From Citrus sinensis (lineage: Eukaryota; Streptophyta; Magnoliopsida; Sapindales; Rutaceae), in the NCBI RefSeq assembly GCF_022201045.2, contig NC_068564.1:29169001-29233000 (forward strand): 64,000 nt of DNA, in the 5' to 3' direction. Below, one piece after another: positions 44,901 through 58,300 of this stretch. The notes beneath the pieces are model-generated. The model did no database searches and had not been told where the DNA came from. It worked only from the letters and a program-made list of their open reading frames with translations. Each line of letters starts with the position of its first letter. The first letter of the stretch is position 1. The position numbers and the translations under genes were made by a program.

Positions 44901-47374
44901 CGATTACACCCATCTTCCTGTATGTTGGATGAAATCACTCTCTAATTTTATTTATCTCCTATCTTGCCACTTCCCTGATCTTCTATGTCTTGGATTCATA
45001 TTGAACTTTTATTGTTATTCACATGCTGTTCCAGAAAGTGTATTTGTCATAAAAAATTGTAATGACTGCTCTTCAAGCCTAATTTTTGAATTGGCTTGAA
45101 ACTCTTTTATTATCATTTTCAAATTTTGGTTGTGATTTTTTATCTGCAGGATCATGGGATCTTTCGCGATGGCACCAAGGAATCAAATGAATTGCAGTCT
45201 GAACATTACCGAAGGACTCTGTTGCAAGACCTTAACAGGCATGCTGCTGTTGTTCTTGAAGGCAGAACTATAGGTACAGCATGCTGAAGAATTTTGCTCT
45301 ATCATTTACATCTCTAGTACATATCCATGTTGTCTGACATAAACATGCGATTGCAAGTTCTATTATGACTTCTGTTTAAGAAACTTATTCATGAATTTTA
45401 ACCTTTGTTGGAACCTCAATGCAGATGTGGAGAGAGAAGACAGCACAAGGGCATTGGCTGAGGCACTTGCTAGGTCAAAGCGGGGTTAGTATGGTTAGAC
45501 TTCCTTCTTTATTTATTTTCTATTTGAGCTTTCCCAAGTCTCTTATAATTCGCTGTTATTTTGCACTCCAATATAGGTAATGAGGGAGCTGATAACAATG
45601 CAAATGAGGAGAGATTGGATAGAACCCCCCGGGTGGCAGAAATTGAGGATCTCCAGGCACCACATTGTCTGCCTCTAGCCCCACTTAGCATTAAGGTTTG
45701 ACTTCCTTCTTGTTTGCAGCCAGTTTATTCTATTAGATAGACAACTGATGTCTGCTTCTGAAACTAGGATGATAACTGATGTCTGTTTCTGAAACTAGGA
45801 TGCTCGGGAGTACTTTGATTCTCAACAAGCGAACACACTAAAAGCTTCTAGAGATGCACAGGCTTCCATGAAATGCAGCTTGAGCAAACAGGAAGCATAT
45901 AGATCTGTGAGGGATGCAATTTCTGAGATTAAAGACATGGGATTGAGTGATCCCATAGTTAATCCTGAAGTTGCTTTGAAGGTATTAACATCTTTGCTTG
46001 TCATGGTAATCAATATAGAAAAGAGTGGAGATATATTATCGATTTATGAATATAACCGTTTAACTTTGTGTTTAGGTATATAGTGGGTTGACCCACAATA
46101 TCTCTAGTATCAAATATCATCTTGGGAAGAATCCCCGAGAGACTGTTCTAGACAGATTGCCTAGTGCAACCAAGGAGAAACTGCTATATGTGAGTTAATT
46201 GTAATCTTTATAAATAACATTTAGTTACCATTCTTTGCTGATTGATTTTATATTGAAGTGGCCAATGATGACGTGTTTGGCTTATGGCTTCACATTGAAT
46301 TAAATCAGAATTTTGCTTCTTGTTGAACTTAAAAGTTATATTGATAGATTTTGGTTTAGTTTCTAGTGAATGTGAAATTGTGTTGACAGAGAAAACTGTT
46401 CTTGTCCGCAGCATTGGATGTCCATTCAAGAATTACTGAAGCATTTCTGGTCATCATATCCAATTACTACTCCATACCTTTATTCTAAGGTAAATCTCTA
46501 GTTCCTTTTCCAAAATGCGAACTTTAAGAAAGCATGAAGAATTTAAATTTTCAATGCCTCATTTAAATTATTTCCTCTTTGAGATTGTTATGAGTTTAAT
46601 CCAGTCATTGTTTCATTTTGGTGACCTGGTCATGGCCGGATTTACAGAAAATTTCAATTAAAAAAAATTAATAATAATAACATTTGATGATTTGTGCATT
46701 CAAGTACTTTGGTTGAGAGACATCTTTTACTACAGCATATGATTCTTAACCTTTTATCCTGGAGAGAATCTTTTTTGTTTGCTGGGAATTATTGGTCAGC
46801 ATAGTTGAAGTACTCAGTAAATGCCCTTTAATGCATAATTGGCCAAGGGATGAATGACACATAACGCGACAATGGCACATGCCTTTGGTCAGAGTTCTTA
46901 AATTTTGATTGTCAATTTATAAGTGTGACATTTAGTTTTGTTGGATTTAGCATTTCTATGTTCCTAGTTCACATTTGATGGTGTGCAGGTAAACAGATTG
47001 AAGGATGCCTTGTCAAATATTTATCCGCAGCTAGAGGTATATTTCTGGCCTGAGTTTACAGCTTTTGCCTGAAGTTCACTCCAAAGTATTAACTAAGTCA
47101 AGCTGTATCCTCTCAAATCCCAGGAAATGAAGGAATCGTTGCCAGCAGATCTCCGACATCAGGTTTCCCTCCTTGTTCGTCCGATGCAACAGGTCAGAAC
47201 TTTACTGGGTTGAACTGCGTTGTGTGTGAATTTGTCAACGAAGTAGTGTTTCCTTAGAATTAATGGGAACGAATCATGTTGGTGCAGGCTCTAGATGCTG
47301 CTATTCAACATTATGACGCAGACTTGCAAAAGAGATCAGCAAAAAGTGGAGAGAAACCAAATGGATACATCTAG
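41973..47374 (+). CDS. TFB1: General transcription factor TFIIH core subunit p62 / TFB1
   Basis: Twenty exons: 41,973-42,056; 42,143-42,221; 42,340-42,401; 42,487-42,550; 42,779-42,905; 43,092-43,167; 43,384-43,479; 43,629-43,673; 44,349-44,405; 44,564-44,719; 44,854-44,919; 45,150-45,273; 45,425-45,484; 45,577-45,695; 45,799-45,981; 46,076-46,189; 46,412-46,489; 46,989-47,036; 47,124-47,192; 47,288-47,374 (1,794 nt, 597 aa). N-terminal PH-like domain about 1-108 (KLMFMPDNR ... YIFEFDSYADLHVCRDF); two BSD domains, about 130-175 (LTEAEFWAARK) and about 205-260 (MTEMEFWTKYCRAEYL, with the F-W pair); then the conserved helical C-terminal half. The protein anchors the XPB/XPD helicases in TFIIH for promoter opening and nucleotide excision repair in the nucleus. 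Length is normal for plants. Confidence 0.95.
42248..42262. repeat. (GT)n microsatellite in TFB1 intron 2
   Basis: A short run of GT repeats followed by a T-run, in the intron between exons 2 and 3. Confidence 0.8.
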
Positions 47375-48342
47375 AGGAAGTATTTACTGCATGCATCATT
47401 ATCGTTGCTAGCATTATACTGTGACATTATTGATGCTCCCACCGTGTAGGATTTGTATACAAGTGTACATGAAATCAATTTTGGTAGGAGAGCTTGTGGT
47501 AGATAAACGGCATTTTTAATTCACTGTAAAAGTATTCTTAAAAAGTTGTTCAAGGTGGTAGCCATATTGATACAACTCATTATTGACCCAAAAAAAAAAT
47601 CTTAAAAAAAAGTGTTCAATGCCGAGTTTCAGGTCATTTCCTGCAGTTATAGTGATTTTATGCTTAAATAACCCCAACGCTTCCAAAAAAGCTCTTGGGC
47701 TTGGGATAATAACGCTGATTGTATTTATCTCCAATAGAACCTGTTGACAAACAATTACCTCGTATAAAAAAAATCAAAAAGTGCTTTAAACAAATAATGT
47801 ATGTATGAGGTCCACTAAAAAAGCACTGCTTAGATAAGAACCTGCAGTCCTCTAAAAGCACTCTTTTTTTTTCTGTAAAAATTATCGACGCTAACCAGTA
47901 GTCCTGAAAAGCACTTTTCTTCATTATCATTATCAACGCTTTTGCAATGCGGATTGTGATGGTGGTTGTCTAAATGGACTTTATAGTTGACTGAGCATAT
48001 AATAGAATCTTGAAATCAATCAAATTCTTAACTAAAAATAAGAAATGTCACACGATACGAATATAATAAAGAGATTAAATCTTTTCCCTTTATCAAAAAG
48101 AAGGAAAAAAAAAATACTAAAAACTGTATATTACACAATACAATACCACAAACGTCAACATCGAAAGAATGTACGTAGAAGAAGCATAAACATAAAATAT
48201 TATAGATAATCCGACATTAATAAACACTGAAATCCTAAATTAAAGGAAAAAAAAAAAAGAGGAAAATTAAACAGATGATATGATGTGAAACAATATAATG
48301 AGTGAATGATATGATGACGACGATGATGACGAGGGGTCTGGT
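47375..48342. other. 3' spacer with a MITE-like repeat
   Basis: 47,500-47,965 repeatedly shows AAAGCACT/AAGTGCTTT phrases (near 47,780, 47,818, 47,853 and 47,908) and an AACGCTT/AAGCGTT pair near its ends (47,688 and 47,935). It resembles a non-autonomous DNA transposon, but no exact terminal repeat or target duplication could be set. The rest is probably 3' UTR of TFB1 and of the small gene on the other strand. Confidence 0.35.
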
Positions 48343-48555
48343 CTAAAAAGGACTGGGAGGAGGAACGTAGAGAAACGGCCTTCCAGTTGCGGTTCCACAG
48401 AGAGAGGCGTTAGCAGCAGGATCGCAAGCATGAATGTTATCCTTAACCTTGTGAAACGCCTTCTTGAATACTCCGAATCCGAATAGCAATCCGATCAGAA
48501 TCACCACTGCGATCAAACAAATGCACAACATGCACGTCTTCGTTCCGAAACACAT
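48343..48555 (-). CDS. Small single-pass membrane protein, conserved-type plant protein of unknown function
   Basis: An intronless 70-residue frame starting MCFGTKTCMLCICL. The N-terminus has four Cys in the first 14 residues, followed by one hydrophobic segment (about residues 9-29, IAVVILIGLLFGFGVF), a basic stretch (KKAFHKVK) and a Pro-rich C-terminus ending YVPPPSPF. The frame has good codon texture in otherwise AT-rich DNA, and an AT-rich leader lies upstream on the minus strand. I do not know its function. The Cys cluster next to a membrane helix suggests acylation or a tail-out topology, which is inference. The larger open frame upstream (49,069-48,584) looks like its leader region, not a gene. 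Confidence 0.7.
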   Translation of the reverse strand: MCFGTKTCMLCICLIAVVILIGLLFGFGVFKKAFHKVKDNIHACDPAANASLCGTATGRPFLYVPPPSPF

Positions 48556-50830
48556 CTTGATTTCTTTTTCCCCTTTTATTTATTTAATTTTTTTTTTTTT
48601 TTGAGACGACAATCGCGGACTGTTGTTTTCCGATGGATCTTGAAATCTGTGAACTGGGTTCCGGCTCAATTTTATAGGTAGCAGTAGGATCTTGAAACCA
48701 AAAACAAAACGTGTACTGAAACGGGGGAATGCTTGAACGCGATGGGAATTGTTGGCTTAAAAGGTAAGCAATTTTTGCAATTTTTTCAATTTTTTTTTTT
48801 AATCTTTTTGGTTGGTTCCCTTTTCCTTTCTTAGTGTGTTTGTTGTGAGCAGCAGTCGATAAAGTAGTTTTGCTTTTTGCGGGGCTTGATTGCTGATTTG
48901 GCAGCTTTTTATTTGTCGTGTTTGGAAAGTGGGATGGGACGTGGGACATGGGGGGTTTCTCCTCCCGTCTTCTTAAATTTATTTCATTTCTTTTTTGAAA
49001 ATGCGAAATATATAATAATAAATTATTTAATATTTTAAAATATAATAAAATACCAGACCAACGGTACAATTGAATTACGAGTTGTCATTTGCAGGAGTTA
49101 ATAAAAGACCAAACGGTTGGATTTGATGAAATCTTCTCGCTTTGCCTCAATTTTCTTACCCACCAGACACCGATTGGGAAATTACATTTCCTGTCTAGTT
49201 AAAGCTTGAATTTCTCCTTTGCTCATAAACTCATTTACGTCTCATATTACATTATTATTACTAGACTTCCCCAAAAATATTTTATTTAGGAGTGACGAGA
49301 GAGTTACAGCTTCCCATATAAATTTATTTTGTATAAATAAATGTAGTATAAGTATAATGGTTAGATTAAAATACAAAACGATATAAATAAAGAGTGGGAT
49401 TTTTTAAACCCACTTACTTCTTCTCTATACCTTCTTTTTGTTTAAGAATTTTATTATCTAAATAATTTTAAAAAAAATTACTTCATTAACCCTTTCTTCT
49501 CAATTTTACAAATTCTCATCGATTCGTTCAAACTTACTCTTTTTGTTGTAAATAATTGGTATCACTAATTAAGAGGGAAAAGAAAAACCAACAATTTCAA
49601 AATAAACATCAACAATTTTTTATCAGCCGCGAAAGTTAATGAATATCAATAAATTTATTTTTACCAAATACAAAAACTAATGAATATCAAGGGGAAAAAA
49701 ACTTATCTATAAAAAGTATGAAATATAGATCATGATATATTAAGAAAAACAAAAAAAAAAATCAAAAGAGAGTGAAGTTGTATATTTAGTTCATACAATG
49801 TAAAAGTAAAGAGAGAATATTTAATTATAAGAAAGAGAGAGAGAGATTAGTGAAGATTGATTTTGAGATTTTTAAGTTTTAAAATTTTAATAATGAATTT
49901 ATTTTTTAAAATTAATATAAAGATTAATTTGATGGATTCAAATAGTCATACCCATAAACAAATTATGATAAATTTTGTGGGCTAAAAGTTATTTTTTTCA
50001 AACCAATTTAATCATGTCAAATCCGTTTATACAAAATATATTTGTACAAGAATTAATAACTCTATCATCACTCTTAATAGATTGTATTAATTCTTTGTCA
50101 CGAAAATATAAATTAATAATTAGTGTGTAACCGTTTTGGTTGAGCTCTCTTAAGTTAATTCTTTTACTTGAATTTTTCTTCTATTTGATTCATTTAATTT
50201 ATTGCAATTTTAATGAGTTTTAAAAAAAGAAAAAAAAACTTGTGAAGTAAGGGTTGTAACGCTATACTATATAGTTGAAGATAAGTATTAAAGTTTAATC
50301 ACAAAAAAATTGATATAACTTTTAAGATATTAATTTCATGCAATCTACTTATAGATATTAAAAGTAAAATTATCTAATGGCGGCTATTGATATATTATTT
50401 GATTGTATGAAATCAATAGCTGAAAATTTATGTATTTTAAGTCAAAAATTTGAAGAATTTTCATCTCATTTGAAGTGTCACGTAAAAAAGAATCTAAAAA
50501 TTTTTTCAAATGAAATTCTTTAAATAAAATGATTTTTTTTTCTTCAATATTAAAAAGAGATATCAAGAGTGAGAAATATTATTTCATTTGAAGAATCTTA
50601 TTAAAAAATATTTTAGCATTTCTAACTTAATATTAAATTATTTTTTCTCATTATTCTTAAAGAAATAAAAGTGTTATGAATTATATAATTTTAGTGGAAG
50701 AAAATTTTTTATTAAAATAATATAATTTATTTTTATTTAGAGAGTCTATTCACAAACAACTTAAAGAGTAAAATTAATGCTCCCTAATTTTAAAGCTTCA
50801 CTTTCTTCAGCCTCTCCCAACTTAAGACAG
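48556..50830. other. AT-rich intergenic region
   Basis: About 2.3 kb with very low GC and no open frame of note. It contains the promoter side of the small membrane protein gene (left) and the upstream region of VARICOSE (right). Confidence 0.5.
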
Positions 50831-50839
50831 AAGTTAGAA

Positions 50840-50848
50840 AAACCCTAA
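50840..50848 (+). promoter_or_regulatory. Telo-box in the VARICOSE leader
   Basis: AAACCCTAA, 123 bp before the VARICOSE start codon. Telo-boxes near transcription starts are common in plant genes of the gene-expression machinery. The surrounding CT-rich leader (50,800-50,900) has two similar TTTTA(AA)GCTTCACT phrases. Confidence 0.45.
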
Positions 50849-50970
50849 TTTTAGCTTCACTCTCTACAGTCTTCACTTTTCATCTTCAATTTCATCAATT
50901 CATCAATTCTTCTTACAAACAAACAGACAAATAAACTAACATTAATAACAATAACAAGAAGAAGTTAACA

Positions 50971-53900
50971 ATGTCATCTCAGTCTCAATCTCAATCACCA
51001 AATCAAAATCAAAAGCAATTCGACATGCGTAATTGGTTCCCTCCGTATCCCCCTCCGTCCTCCTCCGCCGCCGGCGACAACTTCTTCCCGTACCCGCCAC
51101 CGCCACCGCCACCTCCTCCAGAGCCTCACGCTAACATGCACCCCCACCCTTACCCCCATGGGCCCCATCGCCTACTCCCTTACACTCCACTGCCCACCAC
51201 TACCGTTGTTTCCCCCAACGCCGGCCCCCAAATTCTCGCTCTCCTCAACAACAACAAAAGCAAGCATGTGGGGTCCACAGCGCCGATTTACGGGAAGCGG
51301 GTTTTCGGCGATTACGTGGCTTATGACGTGGACGCGGTGGAAGAAGGGAGAGAACCGACGCAGCAACTGGAAGTGAATCCGATTACCAAATACGGTTCGG
51401 ATCCTGAGCTTCTTATTGGCAGGCAGATTGCTGTTAATAAGCATTACGTTTGTTATGGACTTAAAGGCGGTAATGTTAGGGTTTTGAATCTCAACACCGC
51501 TACTCGCTCCTTGCTTCGCGGCCACACTAAGGTATATTCTTTCTCTTTGTAATTTTTTTTTTTAAGTAAAAAATGTGAACTTGGATGTTTTTATTAGTAA
51601 AGATTGTTTATTGATATTCTGAAATTCTCAGAACCCTCGTTAGAATATCTCCATTGTAGCTAAACCTTGTGAAATTTACCCCACTTTCAATATTGTTGAA
51701 TTTTGGGAAGCGTAGATCATGAACGATTAAAATGAAGCAACTTTGTTCATTTGTACTCAAGGGTATGTTTGGTACTTAAGTGCTTTGCCATAAACTCAAA
51801 TCATTAGTTGTAGAGTATTAATTGATGATGGGTGGATGATAAATGTTATATATCCTAGTAATTTGATGAATTTTGTAAATATTACTAAACAACATCTGTA
51901 TGGTATGTTCTTTGGCTCAGAGAGTGTCAGACATGGCTTTCTATGCGGATGATGTTCACCTGTTGGCTAGTGTGAGTGTGGATGGGCGGGTTTATGTGTG
52001 GAAGATATGTGAAGGTCCAGACGAACAAGATAAGCTGCAAATTACTGGAAATGCTATTATTGCTATTAATCTTTTGAGAGGAGAAGGAGAGGGAGACTAT
52101 GTGCACCCACGAGTTTGTTGGCATTGTAGTAGACAAGTAATTGAATGCTTTTCTTTTGTTTTTCAAGTGAAATTTGACTAAAATAGTATTTTACTCTGTT
52201 ACTTAAGTGGGTTTGATCTTGCAGGATGTTTTGATTGTGGGAATTGGAAAATATGTTTTAAGAATTGATTCTGCTAAAGTTAGCATGGGTGAAGGATTTT
52301 CAGCTGAGGCACCTCTCCAATGTTCTGTTGATGGGTTGATTGATGGGGTTCAGTTAGTTGGTAGACATGATGGAGAAGTCACTGATTTGTCCATGTGTCA
52401 ATCGACAACCACCCGTTTGGTTTCTGCATCTACTGATGGCCTGGTTTGTAGTTCTATGAGTTATTATCTTGTATCATCATGCAATGGAAGTTCCACAAAT
52501 TTATTTATTGTTTTGTCTTTTTCTGGTTGTTGAAATTTTTTAAGGACAAAAAGTTAAGAGTATTTTAGGAATGGTGTACTTCACGGTTTTCAATTTTTTT
52601 TTAACTGGAAAATATATATATGTTCTTGAGGTTTCTACTAGAGTTGTTTGAGGGAAGTTAATGGGCAGTAATCCCAGCTAGTATGTGTCCAATGAGCATC
52701 CACCAATGATGGTCTTAGGTATATTGACCGTTCTTTGGTTTTCTAACTTCTTGCATTCTCTTTCTTCCCCTTTAAGATTTGAGTATAGAGGAGTGTAAAT
52801 TTCTTTCAAACAGCATATATCTTTTCCTATTTTAATAATTCATTTTGTTCATGTGTGCACACTCGTATGCCTTCTGATTGATAGTTATTTGTAAACGTTT
52901 TGAATGTGTCTGAGCAAATTTCTTTTTTTGCAACAGATAAAGATTTGGGAAGATAGCAAGGTGGCGCCACTTATTATATTGAAACCGCATGGTGGCCAAC
53001 CTGTGAATTCAGCTCAGTACTTGACAGCTCCCAACCAGGCGGGTCATATCATTCTTGTTACAGCGGTATGTGGGTGGTAGTTTCTACTCTGCCTGAATGC
53101 TAACAACTTTCTATTTGTTGTTCTGTCACTGTTGTTTAGATGGTTGGTCAGGCTTTTATGTTTTAGGATGGCTTTATTCAGGCATTCATAAATTTCCTTT
53201 AAAGCTTCACATAAAAGTTTGCTCTACCATTTCTATTATCTATCTTTTCAAGAAATTTCTCTTCAGGGTTCATTTCACCAGAGCTAAATGTGGCATTTCC
53301 ATTATAATTACTGCTTGTGTCTATAGCATTTTGTTTGTAATTAAACAACCCCACAGAAGAACTTTTGGGGTGGCAGATTGAACCTTACTAAAAGAAGTAA
53401 TCTGTTTCCAGGGACCTTTAAACCGGGAGGTGAAACTTTGGGCCTCAGCAAGTGAAGAAGGATGGTCGCTTCCTACTCATGCTGAATCATGGAAGTGTAC
53501 TCAGACATTGGATTTGAAGAGTTCAGCTAAACCTCGAGTTGAGGAGGCTTTCTTTAACCAAGTCGTGGTGTTGTCTCAAGCTGGCCTTCTCTTATTTGCA
53601 AATGCTAAGAAGAATGCAATATACTCTGTCCATTTAGGTTATGGTAATAATTCTTCAGCAACCCGCATTGATTACATAGCAGAGTTTACAGTGACCATGC
53701 CTGTTTTGAGTTTTACTGGGACAATTGATCCTCCTAGTGAGCATATTATTAAGCTCTATTGCGTGCAGACACAGGCTATTCAGCAGTATTCTCTGAACTT
53801 GTTCCAGTGCCTTCCACCTCCAGCAGAGAGTGGGGGCTTGGAGAGGCCAGATTCCAGTGTTTCAAATGATGCAAATGGAAGTAGACTTAGTGAATTTCTT

Positions 53901-56900
53901 TTTCCTAGTTCTACATCCAAACCAAGTTTCTCTGAGACGACTGGGGCTGTGAGGTATCCCCAACTGTCTACGTCTCATGAGGCTACCACTTCGCAAGAAA
54001 ACCTGACATCTAAAACGGAATCTCAACCTCTCTCTCTTGCACGGACAACTAGTGATACTAATGTTGTTTGTGTCGCATCACCGCCTCTTCCGCTCAGTCC
54101 AAGTTTTTCTAGGAAACATTCTGGTTCTATAAATCCACCAAATAGCTCTGAGCTAGGCTCCTTACTCAATGAACCTGGAGGAAGCCAGCCAATTATTGAC
54201 TCTTCATTTGACGGTAAAACAGACACCACTCAGGTGTTATCTCATGTGCCTTCCTTGGACAGTGATGCAAATAACGACAAGATAAACATTGCGCCTAATG
54301 ATATATCTAGGGCACTCAATCCTTCTATGTTCAAACATCCAACTCATCTGATAACGCCTTCAGAGATCCTAATGTCTGCTTCATCTTCTGAAACAACTAA
54401 TATTATTGGAGGCAAGAATGAGGAAGAGGTGGTTGTCAATAGTGATGCAGGCAATGCTGAGGTGGAGGTTAAAGTATTGGATGAAACAAGATTTACTCAC
54501 GATGAATTTGGTTCCCGGGGAGAATCTCAAAACCTTGTTTCAGAAAATAGGGAAAAATACTTACGCTACCAGGCTACGGATCCTAGGATTGGGATGGTGG
54601 CAAAATGTGCTGGAACATCAGCAGAAACTTGTGTTGCAGAGGAAGCTCAGGAAGTTGATGGTGCTGGCATAATGGAGACACTTGCACAACCACCTTGTAA
54701 TGATGAGGCAGAAGTCGAGGACTCTACACAAGATTTGGATGGAGGTGTTTCAGACTCAACTATGACCACCACATTTGCACAAACAGGCGCATCAAGTGCA
54801 AAGGGGAAAAAGCAGAAGGAGAAAAAATATCAAGCATCAAGTCAATGTTCTCCATCGTCAACTGTTTTGAACTTGGCCAATTTGTCCAATGAACCTGCTG
54901 GGAGTTCAAGTCTCCCCTCTGCACCAGCTGCTTTTTCTCAAGTTATTGCTATGCAGGATATACTTAATCAGGTGATTTCTTGGTGGTGAGACCCATTAAT
55001 GCCCCTTACTACATGCCAGTTATTGTTATATCTCACCTTTAATTAGTTTCATATGCTTAACAGAGTGGTCTTTGGGAGTAATTAACACGAGTTATCAGCA
55101 ATGAGATCATCTGACAATTTCCTGGCACTAGAAACTTGGCTTGCTGTTAAGATGACTTTTTTTTTAATTTATTTTTTTAATTTATGAAAAGTAAAATTAT
55201 AAAACCTTTTCCATGAAGTTGTTTTTTAGGTCATGATGATAATTTAGATGTTTTCTTTACTTTCTACAATTTTGAGTTGGTAGCTGTATGGCCATTGCAA
55301 GCTTTACCTTTCGTGAAATTGGATATCCAGTCTAGCTTTTGTCTGATTCTGTAACTGCAACAAAGAGTGCTGCATTTTTGTTGATTTACTGTAAATATTT
55401 CTGTAAGTTATAGCATCATGCAGCTGTTTCCCGATCTTGAGAATCATGGAAAGATTTTCCCTTTTGTATGTCTTTGTCTTACAGTCGGCAGCATATTGGT
55501 ATGTGTGAAAACAAAACTAGGTTTATGGTTTTGTATCTATATGATAGTCCATTGTAAAAATTACATGCACTTGCTATCTATTTCCAATCAGTGATTTCAC
55601 TTCGGATTTGTTTTCCTTTTTCTTTTGTTTGCAGCTAATGACCATGCAAAAGGAATTGCAGAAGCAGATGTCAAACTTAGTTACCCTCCCTGTTACCAAA
55701 GAAGGTAGAAGACTGGAGGCATCTTTAGGGCGGGGTATTGAGAAAGCTGTGAAAGCCAGTACTGATGCCTTGTGGGCTCGTTTTCATGAGGAGAATGCAA
55801 GAAATGAGAAATTGTTGCGAGACCGCACACAGCAGATAACAGGTTTGATCACTAACCTAATCAACAAGGACTTGACAGCCTCATTAGAGAAACTGGTGAA
55901 GAAGGAGCTGGCTGCAGTTGGGCCCGCTATTGTCCGCACAATTTCTCCAAGTATCGAGAAAACTATAACTTCAGCTATTGTAGAGTCCTTCCAGGTTATA
56001 TTGGTGAAGCTGTAGCTCTTCCAAAAGGAAAATGCCGTATCAAGATCTAATTAAATTCTTATTGCTGCAGAGAGGAGTGGGTGACAAGGCAGTGAATCAG
56101 CTGGAGAGGTCTGTTAATTCAAGACTTGAAGCTACTGTTGGTAGGCAAATCCAAGCACAATTTCAAACTTCTGGCAAGCATGCTCTCCAGGTCCTTCCTA
56201 TTTCAACTTGCCGTAGTTTACTTCAAATTATTGGATGGCATGTGGACCGAAGTTTAATTAATTGTCATCGGACAATTATATTATTTATCATTGACATTGG
56301 TCTGAAGATTTTCTGATATCATCAGTTTTCGTGCAGGATGCTCTGAAGTCTAGTGTAGAAGCTTCAGTGATCCCTGCCTTTGAGAAGTCATGCAAAGCTA
56401 TGTTTGAGCAAGTTGATGCTACATTTCAGAAAGGAATGGTTGAACATACAACTGCTACTCTGCAGCATTTTGAGTCCACACATTCTCCACTGGCACTTGC
56501 TTTAAGGGTACTCCTCATGTTTTAAATTCTTCAAGAAGGAGCACACTTCTGTTCTTACATGTGTGGCTGAAATAATTTGAACCTTTGATTTACTTGCAGG
56601 AATCTGTCAATTCTGTGTCATCAATGGCTCAAACCTTAAGTGGAGAATTTGTCGATGGTCAGCGAAAACTGTTCGATCTTGCTGGTGTAAGAAATAACAC
56701 AAGTGCTTTCAATCCTTCAGTTCCACTGAGCAATGGACCTTTGCTTGGTCTACATGAGAAGGTCTGCCCTGTTTTCTTATTTACTTATTGGTTGTTTCTT
56801 ATGAAAGTCAATTAGTAGCTGGCAGTTAGCATTTATCATGAAGATTCTTGGTTGCTATCCTTAGGTTGAGGCAACTATGGATCCAACAAAAGAGCTCTCA

Positions 56901-57535
56901 AGATTGGTATCTGATCGGAAATATGAGGAAGCTTTCACTACTGCCCTGCAAAGAAGTGATGTGTCTATAGTGTCTTGGTTATGTTCACAGGTATTTTCCA
57001 AATATGCTTTAGATGTTTCAGGTTCTAAACAAGCTAGTGGATTTTTTTTTAATTGCTCCTCTGTTAGTCTTTACTCACTGTGCATAATTGCTAGTATTTC
57101 TGTCTGCATCCTCTCCATCTCTTTGTGCCGATGGTGGCATATTTCAGATTGCAAAATGAACCTGGCAGGAATGCTCGAACGCTACACGTTAACTCATGTT
57201 TGGTTGCCTCTTAACGCTGTTGTCAGGTTGATATGCACGGGCTTCTGTCCATGGTTCCTCTCCCTTTGAGCCAAGGAGTATTACTCTCGCTTCTGCAACA
57301 ATTGGCTTGTGACATTAACAAGGACACAGCCCGGAAACTTGCGTGGCTAACAGATGTGGCCGCTGCAATAAATCCAGCAGACCCCATGATTGCGGTGCAT
57401 GCCCGGCCCATCTTTGAGCAAGTTTATCAGAGACTGCACCATCAACGGAGCTCACCAACAATCAGTGGTGCCGAACTTTCAAGTATCCGTCTTCTCATAC
57501 ATGTCATCAACTCCATGCTGATGACGTTCAAGTGA
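50971..57535 (+). CDS. VCS: VARICOSE / EDC4 scaffold of the mRNA decapping complex
   Basis: Eleven exons: 50,971-51,531; 51,921-52,136; 52,225-52,443; 52,937-53,065; 53,412-54,971; 55,635-55,994; 56,071-56,190; 56,337-56,507; 56,600-56,761; 56,865-56,990; 57,227-57,535 (3,933 nt, 1,310 aa; Arabidopsis VCS is of similar length). N-terminal Gln/Ser and Pro-rich tail (residues 1-70, with a run of nine Pro), WD40 repeats about 130-480 ([34 protein letters not shown]), a long Ser/Thr-rich linker with a Lys-rich patch (KGKKQKEKK) about 500-880, coiled-coil segments about 895-1110, and a conserved helical end 1170-1310. The protein holds DCP1 and DCP2 together in cytoplasmic P-bodies for 5'-to-3' mRNA decay. 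Reading frame and splice sites are intact throughout. Confidence 0.96.
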
Positions 57536-58300
57536 AACTCCCTCCTTCACCTCAGTGACACTGAAACTATAATGTAGTGGGAAAGCTGTACAAATTCTTA
57601 TAGAGATTATGACAATGAGGTCTTTTTTCAAAGAAATAGGGATAGGAATCATAGAATCCTAGCTTTGTGTCCTTAAATCTGGGATATTAGGTGTCTCAGC
57701 TTTTTTTTTTTTTTTCCCCTCCCTCTTTCTCTTATGTTTATTCTGCTAGCATGTAGGAATTAAATCTTATTGTTTATTGTTGTAAGTGTAAATCTTATCT
57801 TGCTTTCAGTTTCGAGTGCATGGAAGTTGTGAGCTATGATTTTGATTTTCCATCCAAAATTTCAAATAAAATCTTGAGTCATGAAATAAAAGGCCCAAAG
57901 CATAGCCCCACACTTGTAGGAAATTACATTTTACTCCTCCTGCAACTTTCAAAGCTAAAGAATGGCCGAAAGTGCTCAGCGGCAAACTTAAGAAGCTTGA
58001 AATGCAACCAAAACTGTGGCAAATACAGTAGTAAATTGAATAAGAAAAAGAAATATATCCCAAAAAACAGTAAATATTCAAATTTCCGAGACCAAAATGG
58101 GGTGATAGAAGAAGAATTTACATAAATTTTCTTTTTCTCTTTACATTGACACATCAAGCGACATTCGTACATGCACGCTATTTTTCTCAATATCCCAAAA
58201 AAGAAAAAAAGAGAGCGAGAGAGAGAATGCCTGTTTTATCTTTTTTTAAGGGAAAAAAAAAAATCCTAAACAAGAATGTTGGACCCTAAATTGAAAATTC
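57536..58300. other. Convergent spacer between VARICOSE and the J-protein gene
   Basis: 765 bp containing the two 3' UTRs. A long T-run lies at about 57,703-57,715. No further gene is supported. Confidence 0.5.

Noticed and set aside
48584..49069. 161-codon minus-strand frame upstream of the small membrane protein
   Set aside because: Lys/Ser low-complexity translation with no domain, and it lies in the AT-rich leader and promoter.
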